A stretch of DNA of 64,000 nt, from NCBI GenBank assembly GCA_947492105.1, contig CANLMN010000001.1, forward strand, positions 400,403 through 464,402. The letters run 5' to 3'. The position numbers and the translations under genes were made by a program. Under the pieces are notes generated by a model. It saw only the letters and a list, made by a program, of their open reading frames with translations. It had not been told where the DNA came from and ran no database searches. Position 1 is the stretch's first letter; every line of letters starts with the position of its first letter. The DNA comes from an uncultured Aquimarina sp. Lineage in GTDB: Bacteria > Bacteroidota > Bacteroidia > Flavobacteriales > Flavobacteriaceae. Below, one piece after another: positions 34,363-43,630 of the stretch.

Positions 34363-35628
34363 ATGAAAAAACTATTATTAATTACCGCTATTATTCTTTG
34401 TCTAGTGAACTGTCAATCCAAAAAATCTCCTGAATCAAAAGTTAAAAAGGATACTAATATCGTTATTGGACAAAAAGATACGGTGTATTCAGATATTCTA
34501 AAAGAATACAGAGAAATATGGGTACATCTACCAAAAAGTGCAAGAAATACAACAACTGGTTCTGCCAAGTATCCCGTTGTATATTTATTAGATGGAAGTG
34601 CTCATTTTTATTCGGTTACAGGAATGATAAAACAACTAAGTACTACAAATGGTAACACCATATCACCAGAAATGATTGTTATTGGTATACCAAACACTGA
34701 TAGAATTAGAGATTTAACGCCCACTCATGTTAATGAATTTAATGGAGACTCTATTCCTTTTAGAACATCCGGTGGGGGAAAAAACTTTTTGAGCTTTATT
34801 GAAAAAGAATTGATACCCCATGTCCAAAAATCATATCCAGCTTCAAGCTATAGAACATTTATCGGTCATTCTTTAGGCGGTCTAGTCGTCATAGATGCTT
34901 TGGTGGATCGTCCCGATTTGTTTGATAATTACATTGCAATTGATCCAAGTTTATGGTGGGACAATCAAAAGTTACTAAAAAGAGTAGAGGGGATTTTCAA
35001 AACTAATACATATACTGGTAAATCTTTATATCTTGGTGTTGCAAATACGTTGGGTGCAGGAATTGATTTTAACGAAGTACAAAACGATACAACAGAAGAC
35101 ACAAAACACATACGATCTATTATAGAGTTTGCCAAAACAACCGAAAGCATACCTGACAATGGGCTAAACTTTAAATGGAAGTATTACGCTAATGATAGTC
35201 ATAGCAGTGTTCCTTTGATTACAGAGTATGATGCCATTCATTTTCTTTTTCCTTGGTATGAACTAAAAGGTTTGGATCAGTTTTTTGATCCAAATTCAAC
35301 TGCTACAACCGACGATTTGATATCTTTTTTAGACGCTCACTACAAAACCATTTCAAATAATTTTGGATACAACGTACTTCCTCCCGAATCATTTATTAAT
35401 AACCTTGGATATACATTTAATGATAATCCAAACACTCTAGACAAAGCTCATGCTTTATTCAATTTGAATATCCAGAACTATCCAAATAGTTCTAAAGTTT
35501 ACGATTCTATGGGCGATTGTTATTTGGCACAACAAGATTCTATTAAAGCTTTAGAATTTTTCACTAAAGCCCTAAAGGTCGGTAAAAACGAGTATTCTCA
35601 GAAAAAAATTGACCTGCTCAAAAAGTAA
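34363..35628 (+). CDS. Esterase-D/enterochelin-esterase-like lipoprotein with C-terminal TPR-like helices
   Basis: This ~421-residue exported lipoprotein has lipobox LVNC (Cys17). The preferred start is MKKLLLITAI; the ATG 27 bases upstream would place MTFEIKLRK before the signal peptide. It has an alpha/beta-hydrolase of the putative-esterase family: YPVVYLLDGSAHF, the oxyanion/loop block VIGIPNTDRIRDLTPTH, and the nucleophile elbow GHSLGG (Ser170), with an acid/His region around YANDSHSSVPL. The last ~90 residues form TPR-like helices (ALFNLNIQNYPNSSKVYDSMGDCYLAQQD). It may hydrolyse siderophore or acyl esters at the cell surface; the specificity is not known. Confidence 0.88.
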   Translation: MKKLLLITAIILCLVNCQSKKSPESKVKKDTNIVIGQKDTVYSDILKEYREIWVHLPKSARNTTTGSAKYPVVYLLDGSAHFYSVTGMIKQLSTTNGNTISPEMIVIGIPNTDRIRDLTPTHVNEFNGDSIPFRTSGGGKNFLSFIEKELIPHVQKSYPASSYRTFIGHSLGGLVVIDALVDRPDLFDNYIAIDPSLWWDNQKLLKRVEGIFKTNTYTGKSLYLGVANTLGAGIDFNEVQNDTTEDTKHIRSIIEFAKTTESIPDNGLNFKWKYYANDSHSSVPLITEYDAIHFLFPWYELKGLDQFFDPNSTATTDDLISFLDAHYKTISNNFGYNVLPPESFINNLGYTFNDNPNTLDKAHALFNLNIQNYPNSSKVYDSMGDCYLAQQDSIKALEFFTKALKVGKNEYSQKKIDLLKK

Positions 35629-35832
35629 ACCCCAAAATCACCAATGGGACTCTCTGCCTTTTAGAATGTTGAAAAAAATCATTTAAATCATCTTCAGGAT
35701 TTCAGAAGATTATACAGTAATACAGAGACTACTAGGGTGCAGTTCCATCAAAAATCCGTTAGATTTGTGAATGACATAAAAGAAATATACCCAATTGGGT
35801 ATCTCTGATGATTACAAAATATAAAACCAAAA

Positions 35833-36736
35833 ATGAAATTAACTTTTAGTTCGATATTATTTTTTTTAAGTTCTATGATGCTTTCTCAAACAAATCATAA
35901 AGATTTTATAATTTACAAAGACCTCGATACCGTTTATTGTACAATTAAAAAATATGGTAACCTTAAAATGGTTTTTGAAACCAATAGTAAAAAAATATTC
36001 CCAAAGATAAATTCTTCCAGTTCTAATTTAAAGAAAAAATCTCCTTTAAATAAAAAAAAAACAGTCTTTCTTAATAGTATTGTAGATGTTTATATAGCTA
36101 ATCAGTCTAAAGTATTTAGTAATCCCTTAAATATTCAAAATCAATAAACCAGAAAATGGTTATGCACATGTTTACCTTTACAGACCTTATTATTATACGG
36201 GATCTGCATTGGCTTGCAAAGTAAAATTTAATGGAAAAAATTTCATAAATATTAAATCTAAAAGTTACTTTTTACACAAGGTTAAAGCCGATGAGAAAGT
36301 AGTATACGAAAGAACTAATAAGGCTTATTTGATTGCAAAAAAAGAGATAAAATTGAATTCACTCCTGAAGAAGGAAAAATATATTCTATCAAAGCGATTT
36401 ATGGTACTGACAAAAAAATGAGGATAATAAAATTTGTGAAGGAATTGGAACATCTATTACCTAGATGAAACTACTCACAGCAAATATTTGATAATGAATA
36501 TGAAAAAAAAAAAAAAAACAGTCCTAAACTGTAAAACATTTTGTAATACCAAGCATATAGAAAAACTAAAGATGGATTTGGCCCAGTATGAAGAAATTAT
36601 ATTTATTCTTCAAAAGAAACAGACCAAAAAATTTTTAGAAAAAACAACAACCCCTTTTTATCTAAAACCTAGTGACAAAGGACCAAAGTTAACCTACAAT
36701 ATTAAGAATAGAACCTTGCACCCTCTAGATTAATTA
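35833..36736 (+). pseudogene. Frameshifted DUF2846-like secreted protein gene
   Basis: The first frame gives a signal peptide (SSILFFLSSMMLSQ) and about 100 residues, ending at 36147. A one-base shift near 36130 opens NKPENGYAHVYLYRPYYYTGS, then LACKVKFNGKNF and SYFLHKVKADEK. This is the DUF2846 pattern of YxYRPxxxxGSA, a small nucleus and a Gly-Lys turn. A second shift near 36345 gives IEFTPEEGKIYSIKAIYG, matching the closing EPGKxYYVKA of that domain. A third fragment (36488-36733) follows an A16 run. Three frame changes in 900 bases mean a decayed gene, unless the assembly has indels at A runs. Confidence 0.65.
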
Positions 36737-36864
36737 TTTACCTTTCGGTATATAAAAAACACTCGTACTGGGGCATACACTATGTAAGAATACATGAATC
36801 CAATAGTTTGTCTTCGCTATTGCTCATCTTACACCTCATATGGGCATTAATGAAGAAAATTTAA

Positions 36865-37335
36865 ATGAAAATTAGAGAAGTTCATAGAAATGAATATACC
36901 ATTTCAACTGACAGGGACAAATTAGATATTTTGAGTATTCACAAATTCCTTGCAAACGAAACTGATTGGGCTAACGGAATTGCAATCAACACTTTGAAAA
37001 CATCAATTGAAAACTCTTTGAATTTTGGACTTTATCACAAAAACAAGCAAATTGGCTTTGCTAGAATAATTTCAGATTATTCCACTATTGCATATTTAGG
37101 AGATGTTTATGTTCTAAAGGAATATAGAGGAAAAGGATTGAGTAAATGGCTACTACATGAAATAATGAAACACCCAAATCTTCAAGGATTAAGACGCTGG
37201 ATTTTACTCACCAACACCGCGGAATGGCTTTACAAAAAATTTGGGTTTACAGAAATACCAAATCCTGAATTTTATATGGAGAAACATGACCCGAATGTAT
37301 ATAGCGGAATAGATAAAACCTCGATCCATAATTAG
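36865..37335 (+). CDS. GNAT-family N-acetyltransferase
   Basis: This 156-residue cytoplasmic acetyltransferase has the GNAT core with GFARIISDYSTIAYLGDVYVLKEYRGKGLSKWLLHEIM. The acetyl-CoA loop is the R/Q-x-x-G-x-G/A variant (YRGKGLSKW), and the family end follows as LLTNTAEWLYKKFGFTEIPN. The small molecule or protein target is not known. It sits alone between a decayed gene and a dispersed repeat, in a region that appears prone to rearrangement. Such stand-alone GNAT genes are frequent cargo in variable regions. Confidence 0.92.
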   Translation: MKIREVHRNEYTISTDRDKLDILSIHKFLANETDWANGIAINTLKTSIENSLNFGLYHKNKQIGFARIISDYSTIAYLGDVYVLKEYRGKGLSKWLLHEIMKHPNLQGLRRWILLTNTAEWLYKKFGFTEIPNPEFYMEKHDPNVYSGIDKTSIHN

Positions 37336-37938
37336 GCATATAACGCGCCAATACGCCCACATCATAGATATAATGCATTTATTCATTACTTCGATAAAGA
37401 GAGAACGAACACCAGTCAAAATGTACTTGTAAGCCCAAATAATTGGACTATTTCTCCCTAGTTTGAACCACAAAAGTTAAAAATAACCGTTACGCTCTAA
37501 TTTTCTAGTAAAAGAATAATAGAAAAAGACCATAATTATTTTTCAAATGGTATAATTTTGGGGATGATTTTTTTTTTTAGAATGGTATTAGAAAACACCG
37601 AATCACTAATATTCAGAAAAAAGAAAAAATACCATTACCGTCAGACGCTATTTCCCTCAAGTATGTCAGCAAAAAATCATCCGTTTGGATTTTTAGGGGA
37701 CAAAAAACACTACCTCAATTGGTTTAAAAATATTTTTTTGGACTATTTGCACAGGTTTTTGATGCTCTTTTCCACAAAATTCAATGACGAAGGGTATTAT
37801 TGAAAGAAATTTTACTTTAAAAACAAAAATCTGAAAAAAATTAACTTTTTTTTGAAAAAAAGTGCAATTAATCCCAAAATTTAACGACTGTTGAAGCTTC
37901 ACTTCTCATTAAATGCTGACTGATTCGACTTTTTATCT
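37336..37938. other. Intergenic region with repeat copy D and no supported gene
   Basis: About 600 bases. Family 1 copy D occupies 37411-37553. The open frames after it (37558-37803) have no family similarity and a composition close to random AT-rich sequence. Confidence 0.5.
37411..37553 (+). repeat. Dispersed repeat family 1, copy D
   Basis: It begins ACCAGTCAAAATGTACTTGT, keeps CAAATAATTGGACTATTTC, AATAATAGAAAAAGA and the end TTTTTCAAATGGTATA, and is in the same orientation as copy A. It is the most diverged of the long copies. Confidence 0.7.
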
Positions 37939-37946
37939 TATTTTTG
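37939..37946 (+). promoter_or_regulatory. -7 box before the ECF sigma gene
   Basis: TATTTTTG fits TAnnTTTG and lies 20 bases before the ATG at 37966. No clear -33 element was placed. Confidence 0.4.
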
Positions 37947-37965
37947 ACGAACAAAATATATAAAA

Positions 37966-38520
37966 ATGCCAGGACAAGCTGTAGACCCCAATCAGTGGAT
38001 TGATAATTATAGTGACTATTTATTTAATTACACAATAGTTCGAGTAGATGACCGCGAAATTGCAAAAGATTTAGTTCAAGAAACTTTTTTTGCTGGTCTC
38101 AAATCTATGAAAAATTTTAAAGGAGAAGCAAGTGAGCGCACTTGGCTTATTTCTATCTTGAAAAGAAAAATCATTGATCACTACCGTAAAATAAATAGTA
38201 ACAAAGGAAAAGCAGAAATCCGTGTAGGCTATAATGCTGATAGTGAAAACGAAGGACAGTGGCTAGAAGAACGTGTAGCAGATCCGTTTGATGTAAATGC
38301 AGAAAATGATATGGAAAACTCTGAACTGGGGTTAGCTATTCATGATTGCATTGCAAAGCTTCCTGAAAAGCAAGCCACAATTTTCAAAATGAAGACCGTT
38401 CAGGATTTTGACACTGAAGCAATTTGTAATGAATTCAATATTACTCCGTCTAACCTATGGGTGATCATTCACAGAGCAAGAACATCACTCGCAAACTGTA
38501 TGAAAGAGAATTGGTTTTAA
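37966..38520 (+). CDS. ECF-type RNA polymerase sigma-70 factor
   Basis: This 184-residue sigma factor has region 2 (YLFNYTIVRVDDREIAKDLVQETFFAGLKSMKNFKGEASERTWLISILKRKIIDHYRK) and region 4 (CIAKLPEKQATIFKMKTVQDFDTEAICNEFNITPSNLWVIIHRARTSLANCM), joined by an acidic linker. It belongs to the group found in flavobacteria with a tiny zinc-finger partner. That partner gene follows 12 bases later and probably encodes its anti-sigma. The regulon is not known. Confidence 0.93.
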   Translation: MPGQAVDPNQWIDNYSDYLFNYTIVRVDDREIAKDLVQETFFAGLKSMKNFKGEASERTWLISILKRKIIDHYRKINSNKGKAEIRVGYNADSENEGQWLEERVADPFDVNAENDMENSELGLAIHDCIAKLPEKQATIFKMKTVQDFDTEAICNEFNITPSNLWVIIHRARTSLANCMKENWF

Positions 38521-38532
38521 TCTGAAGAAAAA

Positions 38533-38793
38533 ATGAAAAAAGAACAAAAGAATAAATTTTTTATCCCCTGTGACGAAGCAAATCACACCTGTGATAAAAA
38601 TCAGTACAAAGAAGCCTCCTTTTTGGAGTTGGTTAAATTAAATATTCATCTGATCTATTGTAAAGCATGTCGGGAATATACCAAAAATAATAACCAGTTA
38701 TCTAAGCTATTCAAGAACCCAAAGGTTCAAACAATGCAATTAGATGAAAAAGCTGCCATGAAGGAAAAGTTCAAAAATGAACTATTAAAATAG
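38533..38793 (+). CDS. Small zinc-finger anti-sigma-like protein
   Basis: This 86-residue soluble protein has a Cys/His cluster: IPCDEANHTCDKNQYKEA, then NIHLIYCKACREYTKNN. The second part is the H-x3-C-x2-C zinc-binding pattern of ZAS anti-sigma factors; the N-terminal CD-xx-NHTCDK segment is characteristic of the flavobacterial small partner. It has no membrane segment, unlike most anti-sigmas, so it could sense a cytoplasmic signal such as redox state or metal. Its 3' end overlaps the 3' end of the convergent UbiA-like gene by 9 bases. Confidence 0.8.
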   Translation: MKKEQKNKFFIPCDEANHTCDKNQYKEASFLELVKLNIHLIYCKACREYTKNNNQLSKLFKNPKVQTMQLDEKAAMKEKFKNELLK

Positions 38794-39648
38794 CCTATGG
38801 CACAAAACTACGTCAAGCAACCATAAAATCGGAAGACTTTCTACCCAAAAAGAACAATAGTAGGTAGACTGTTTTGTGCTTGATCGTAACACAAATAAGG
38901 TTGCTAAAATTGCAAGTACAGCTGTGCTTACAATTTCTGGAATACTGGGGTGTTTTTGAACTAACAATAATGCGCTACTGAATAGTATCAAAAACACCCC
39001 AATACTTTTTGCCATTGGCACCCCCACCACCTGTGGTAGTGTTTTTAGTGCGCTAGTATCATAACTCAAATCTCGTATCTCAAAAGGAATCGTAATAGCT
39101 ATGACAAAAAACAAACGCTGCACCCCGAGTATCATTACACTAGTATCAAACAATATCGAATCATAATATACAACAGGCAACAAAACTGTAGTACCGGTCC
39201 AGCAAAGTGCAATAACAATAATCTTGGCACCTGGCAGTGTCCGCAACGTCTTAGAACCTGATATAATGGGTGTGGCATATGCCAATGTAAGCAGAAGAAA
39301 CGGTGCTAATACTACTAGTTCTTTTAGAGAAAGTTGCACACCAAAATAGCACATAGCTACAAAACACCCCAAAGAGAATACTTGAATCCAACGCAAAGAC
39401 ATTGTCAAACTACGATGATGCAATTTTGCTAACATAGCGTACTTTGTAAAATTATAACCTGTAATAGTTGCAAAAAACACAAACGCCAACAATATCCAAT
39501 CCTGCTCATACTCCAAGCCTATTGTCGTAATAGCCACCAAAGAGCATACCGCCAATGACACATGCAGACTGCTATTAATATAAAACGCAAAAAGTTTTTG
39601 TAGTAACTTCACCCTGTAAAAATAAGGCTTAGCACGTAGTTGCCACAA
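38785..39648 (-). CDS. UbiA-like polytopic membrane protein (prenyltransferase family)
   Basis: This 287-residue protein has about eight hydrophobic segments: SLHVSLAVCSLVAITTIGL, WILLAFVFFATITGYNFTKY, WIQVFSLGCFVAMCYFGV and others. The first acidic motif of true UbiA enzymes (NDxxDxxxD) is reduced to a YNFTKY segment, but the second loop EIRDLSYDTSALKTLPQVVG keeps the DxxxD-like arrangement. It is probably a UbiA superfamily relative of uncertain activity. An alternative GTG start at about 39612 would remove 12 residues. No pathway partner is adjacent. Confidence 0.7.
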   Translation of the reverse strand: MWQLRAKPYFYRVKLLQKLFAFYINSSLHVSLAVCSLVAITTIGLEYEQDWILLAFVFFATITGYNFTKYAMLAKLHHRSLTMSLRWIQVFSLGCFVAMCYFGVQLSLKELVVLAPFLLLTLAYATPIISGSKTLRTLPGAKIIVIALCWTGTTVLLPVVYYDSILFDTSVMILGVQRLFFVIAITIPFEIRDLSYDTSALKTLPQVVGVPMAKSIGVFLILFSSALLLVQKHPSIPEIVSTAVLAILATLFVLRSSTKQSTYYCSFWVESLPILWLLDVVLCHRLF

Positions 39649-39755
39649 CTTTTATCAAGGCGAAATCTACAAACACTGTTCACAACTCCCTTATTTGGTT
39701 AAAAACTTCATGAAATACCAATAGGTAATTAGTAACAGTTTAAGGTTTTAATTGG

Positions 39756-39763
39756 TATTTTTG
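39756..39763 (+). promoter_or_regulatory. -7 box before gcvP
   Basis: TATTTTTG fits TAnnTTTG, 23 bases before the gcvP ATG. The -33 region is not evident. Confidence 0.4.
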
Positions 39764-39786
39764 CAAAAAAAATAAATTATTCCCCT

Positions 39787-42636
39787 ATGCGTACTGATTC
39801 TTTTGAGATTAGACACATCGGTCCTTCAGTTAGTGATCGTACAGATTTATTAAATTTTGTCAAGGCCGATTCTATGGAACAGCTCATCTATGAGACAATA
39901 CCTGATGATATTCGGTTACCACAACCATTGCAATTAGACCCTGCAATGAGCGAACCAGAATATTTGACACATATCCAAGAATTAGCAGCCAAAAATCAGG
40001 TTTTCAAAAGCTATATTGGATTAGGATATCACGAAGCCTGCCTGCCAGCAGTGATCCAACGTAATATATTAGAAAACCCAGGATGGTACACGGCCTACAC
40101 TCCTTATCAAGCAGAAATTGCACAAGGAAGACTCGAAGCGTTGCTAAACTACCAAACCATGATCTGTGATCTTACTGGGATGGAGCTTGCCAATGCATCG
40201 TTATTAGACGAAGCTACTGCTGCCGGAGAAGCAATGACCATGTTATTTGCCCTGCGCTCTAGAGAACAGAAAAAAAATGAAATCACACACTTTTTTGTTT
40301 CAGAAGAAGTCCTACCTCAAACACTTTCTCTGTTACAAACCCGCGCTATTCCGCTTGGTATCCAATTAGTTGTTGACAATCCAGAAACTTTTGATTTTGA
40401 CAGCAGTTTTTTCGGTGCCTTATTACAATACCCAGGAAAAACAGGTCGACTATACGATTATGCCTCTTTTGTATCACAGGCACACAATGCTGATATCAAA
40501 GTAGCCTTGGCAGCAGACATTCTGAGTTTAGTGAAACTAAAATCACCTGGCAGTTTTGACGCTGATGTTGTCGTAGGTACAACCCAACGTTTTGGTATTC
40601 CTCTGGGATATGGAGGACCACATGCGGCCTATTTTGCCACGCGCGAGGCATACAAAAGAAACATTCCGGGAAGAATCATTGGAATAACACAAGACAAAGA
40701 CGGCAAAAGAGCCTTACGCATGGCTTTGCAAACTCGTGAGCAACACATCAAACGTGACAAGGCGACATCCAACATTTGTACAGCACAAGTACTCCTAGCA
40801 GTAATGGCCGGCATGTACGCTGTTTATCATGGACCAAAAGGGCTTGACTATATCGCAACCAAAGTACATCAAACAGCAATAACACTCTCCGATGCGTTGA
40901 CCAAATTGGGATATCAGCAAACGAATGAGACCTACTTTGACACATTACACCTCAAAGCTGCTACCGAGACCATACAGCCACTCGCCGAGGCTGCTCATAT
41001 AAATTTCTATTATGCCACAGACAATGACATTACTATCAGCGTCAACGAAAGCACAACGCTCAAAGATCTAGAAGCCATCATAGCAATTTTTGCCCATGCT
41101 GCGCAAAAACCCAAAATCGCAATCGCTCAATTAAGCAAAAAAGAAGTAATCCCAGAGAACCTCAAGCGTACAACTGCATTTCTGACCAATCCCGTATTCC
41201 AACAACATCATTCAGAAACAGCATTGATGCGTTATATCAAAAAACTAGAGCGCAAAGACCTATCGCTTAATCACTCAATGATCCCACTAGGATCTTGTAC
41301 CATGAAATTGAATGCTGCTGCAGAAATGCTACCACTGAGTAACCCTCAATGGGGAAACATCCATCCTTTTGTCCCTATCGCACAGGCTCAAGGATATCAA
41401 GAAGTTTTGCAAAAACTTACAGAACAACTTAACGAAATCACTGGATTTGCAGCCACCTCATTACAACCTAATTCTGGTGCTCAAGGAGAATATGCCGGAT
41501 TAATGGTTATCCGAGCCTATCATGAATCTAGAGGTGACCAACATCGTAATATTTGCCTGATCCCCTCATCCGCACATGGCACAAACCCTGCATCTGCAGT
41601 TATGGCAGGAATGAAAGTTGTGGTAACCAAAGCCACAGAAGATGGAAATATCGACGTAGAAGACCTACGAGCCAAAGCCATAGAACACAAAGACAATCTA
41701 GCCGCATTAATGGTTACCTATCCATCCACACATGGGGTCTATGAATCGGCTATTTGCGAAATCACACAACTCATACACGACAATGGCGGACAGGTATATA
41801 TGGATGGCGCCAATATGAACGCACAAGTAGGATTAACCAATCCAGGAGCTATTGGTGCTGATGTTTGTCACCTCAACCTACACAAAACTTTTGCTATTCC
41901 GCATGGAGGTGGTGGTCCTGGTGTTGGACCAATTTGCGTAGCGTCGCAATTAGCGCCTTTCCTACCAAGCAATCCCGTAATAACAACCGGAGGAACACAA
42001 GCTATTACAGCAATATCCGCAGCTCCTTGGGGCTCTGCTCTTGCTTGCTTGATATCGTATGGATACATCACAATGCTAGGAGCAAATGGCCTGCAAAATG
42101 CTACAGAAAACGCCATACTCAATGCCAATTATATCAAAGAACGACTACACGGACATTACAAAACACTCTATACTGGAGAGCGAGGTCGTGCAGCTCATGA
42201 AATGATTATCGACTGTCGCCCTTTCAAAGAAAAAGGCATCGAAGTCTCTGATATTGCCAAACGTTTGATGGATTACGGCTTCCATGCACCAACAGTTTCT
42301 TTTCCAGTAGGAGGCACTATGATGATTGAACCTACAGAAAGTGAAAACAAAGAAGAACTAGACCGTTTTTGTGATGCAATGATCATGATTCGAGAAGAAA
42401 TCTCGCAGGCATCCCAAAACAACCCTAATAATACACTAAAAAACGCACCGCATACTATGGAGTTAGTTACGGCGGACAAATGGGATTTTCCGTACAGCAG
42501 AAAACAAGCCGCATACCCGCTCCCATTTGTTGCCGAAAACAAATTCTGGCCATCGGTACGCCGAGTAGATGATGCCTATGGTGATCGTAACCTTATCTGT
42601 ACCTGTGCACCTATCGAAGAATACATGGAGGTTTAA
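39787..42636 (+). CDS. gcvP: Glycine dehydrogenase (decarboxylating), P protein of the glycine cleavage system
   Basis: This PLP enzyme decarboxylates glycine and passes the aminomethyl group to the H protein lipoamide. It is 949 residues, the usual length of the fused alpha/beta P protein. The N-terminal half has FEIRHIGPS, FKSYIGLGYHEA, NPGWYTAYTPYQAEIAQGRLEALLNYQTM and LLDEATAAGEAM. The C-terminal half carries SMIPLGSCTMKLN, FQPNSGAQGEYAG-like LQPNSGAQGEYAG, SSAHGTNPASA, and the PLP lysine in HLNLHKTFAIPHGGGGPG (Lys700). It is intact. The T and H proteins are not in the window. Confidence 0.97.
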   Translation: MRTDSFEIRHIGPSVSDRTDLLNFVKADSMEQLIYETIPDDIRLPQPLQLDPAMSEPEYLTHIQELAAKNQVFKSYIGLGYHEACLPAVIQRNILENPGWYTAYTPYQAEIAQGRLEALLNYQTMICDLTGMELANASLLDEATAAGEAMTMLFALRSREQKKNEITHFFVSEEVLPQTLSLLQTRAIPLGIQLVVDNPETFDFDSSFFGALLQYPGKTGRLYDYASFVSQAHNADIKVALAADILSLVKLKSPGSFDADVVVGTTQRFGIPLGYGGPHAAYFATREAYKRNIPGRIIGITQDKDGKRALRMALQTREQHIKRDKATSNICTAQVLLAVMAGMYAVYHGPKGLDYIATKVHQTAITLSDALTKLGYQQTNETYFDTLHLKAATETIQPLAEAAHINFYYATDNDITISVNESTTLKDLEAIIAIFAHAAQKPKIAIAQLSKKEVIPENLKRTTAFLTNPVFQQHHSETALMRYIKKLERKDLSLNHSMIPLGSCTMKLNAAAEMLPLSNPQWGNIHPFVPIAQAQGYQEVLQKLTEQLNEITGFAATSLQPNSGAQGEYAGLMVIRAYHESRGDQHRNICLIPSSAHGTNPASAVMAGMKVVVTKATEDGNIDVEDLRAKAIEHKDNLAALMVTYPSTHGVYESAICEITQLIHDNGGQVYMDGANMNAQVGLTNPGAIGADVCHLNLHKTFAIPHGGGGPGVGPICVASQLAPFLPSNPVITTGGTQAITAISAAPWGSALACLISYGYITMLGANGLQNATENAILNANYIKERLHGHYKTLYTGERGRAAHEMIIDCRPFKEKGIEVSDIAKRLMDYGFHAPTVSFPVGGTMMIEPTESENKEELDRFCDAMIMIREEISQASQNNPNNTLKNAPHTMELVTADKWDFPYSRKQAAYPLPFVAENKFWPSVRRVDDAYGDRNLICTCAPIEEYMEV

Positions 42637-42694
42637 AAACACCAACAACGTTCATAGAGCATAAGTATCTGAGACTATTATATACATGGGCGTT

Positions 42695-42771
42695 ACAGCT
42701 CTCCTATCGGTAGAGCTGTCGGGCTTTGCACTACAACTCCTCGTTCCCAAAGTAGAAAAATACTTTGGGAA
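42695..42771 (+). terminator. Two adjacent stem-loops after gcvP
   Basis: ACAGCTCT/AGAGCTGT (42695-42719) is followed by an 11-base perfect stem TTCCCAAAGTA/TACTTTGGGAA with a GAAAAA loop (42744-42771). A following GGGGTTTTC supplies a weak T tract. They probably end the gcvP transcript, or form a structured leader of the globin gene. Confidence 0.55.
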
Positions 42772-42834
42772 CTGTGGGGTTTTCATTCCAATCCCTAACG
42801 CAATAACAACAGTAACTCACACAAAACTACCACC

Positions 42835-43209
42835 ATGAACGACCTCATAAACAAAAGGGACATTGAAACACTTATGAACGCCTTCTATAACAAAGCACTA
42901 AGTGACCCTATCATTGCCAAATTCTTTACCGAAGTAGCCCCAATTGACCTAAAAACACATCTGCCACATATTTGCGCTTTTTGGGAACACACACTTTTTT
43001 ACACAGGCACTTATCAAAAAAATGTACTACAAATCCACATGGAGTTACACAAAAAAGAAACCTTACAAAAAAATCATTTTGAACAATGGTTACTGTTATT
43101 TAACGAAACAGTAGATGAATATTTTACAGGAACCAACGCCCAAAAAATCAAAACCAAAGCACTTTCTATAGCTACCGTAATGCAAATGAAATTACACAAT
43201 ACAAAATAG
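42835..43209 (+). CDS. Group III truncated haemoglobin
   Basis: This 124-residue globin starts IETLMNAFYNKALSDPIIAKFFTEVAPIDLKTHLPHICAFWEHTLFYTGTYQKN. The group III pattern is PIDLxxHLPxIxxFWExxLFxTGxYxxN; this segment fits it fully, with the conserved His and Trp residues present. Suggested roles in the family are NO or ligand handling or electron transfer; no specific role is shown. It is a single-gene unit after the gcvP hairpins. Confidence 0.93.
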   Translation: MNDLINKRDIETLMNAFYNKALSDPIIAKFFTEVAPIDLKTHLPHICAFWEHTLFYTGTYQKNVLQIHMELHKKETLQKNHFEQWLLLFNETVDEYFTGTNAQKIKTKALSIATVMQMKLHNTK

Positions 43210-43552
43210 TAAATATTCGCACTACTGGTTGACGATACACAAAAACAAGAAAAAGCAATCGTATTACACCAATAAGTGATACGTTACCACAAATCAAACA
43301 TCTGTTACCATTCAAAAAATACTACCATTTGTTGTTTGAATGTACTGAGACAAATGATATAAACTCCTCTCTACATTTCGTTTTTGACCAAAAATGAGGC
43401 AAAATTTGACCAGACAAGGCGTTTTTTGAAATTCATAGTAGCCCTACGGCTGAGAAAAATAACGAAATTCAGGGTGAATTTGCCCCATCTTCTAAACAAA
43501 AGAAAAGATCAAGATAAGGTCATGACACAATACCAAACAACATCAAAAAGAA
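43210..43552. other. Intergenic region between globin and glycosidase genes
   Basis: About 340 bases without a supported gene. It contains a GC-richer block (about 43415-43490) around TAGTAGCCCTACGGCTGAGA that does not resemble either repeat family in this window and might be a further repeat type; no second copy was found. Confidence 0.35.
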
Positions 43553-43590
43553 AAAAAAGACCTGTGCAAAAATTTCGCACAGGTCTTTAA
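43553..43590 (-). terminator. Terminator of the glycosidase gene
   Basis: A perfect 12-base stem AAAGACCTGTGC/GCACAGGTCTTT has a loop of 9 bases. On the minus strand it is followed by a run of T, so it ends the gene at 43631-46234. Confidence 0.88.
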
Positions 43591-43630
43591 ATCATCATAT
43601 TAGGATTACAGAAAATAAAACCAAAAAAGA

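Noticed and set aside
37320-37380. Integron attC site after the GNAT gene (CATATAACGCGCC resembles a cassette end)
   Set aside because: The 7-base core does not fit RYYYAAC, and no GTTRRRY partner or integrase was found.
37558-37803. 81-codon open frame between repeat D and the sigma gene
   Set aside because: It has a low-complexity Phe/Lys composition, no recognisable motif, and a start inside the end of a repeat; it is probably chance.
43384-43590. 68-codon basic open frame before the glycosidase gene
   Set aside because: It runs through the terminator stem, has no motif, and its composition follows the AT-rich background.
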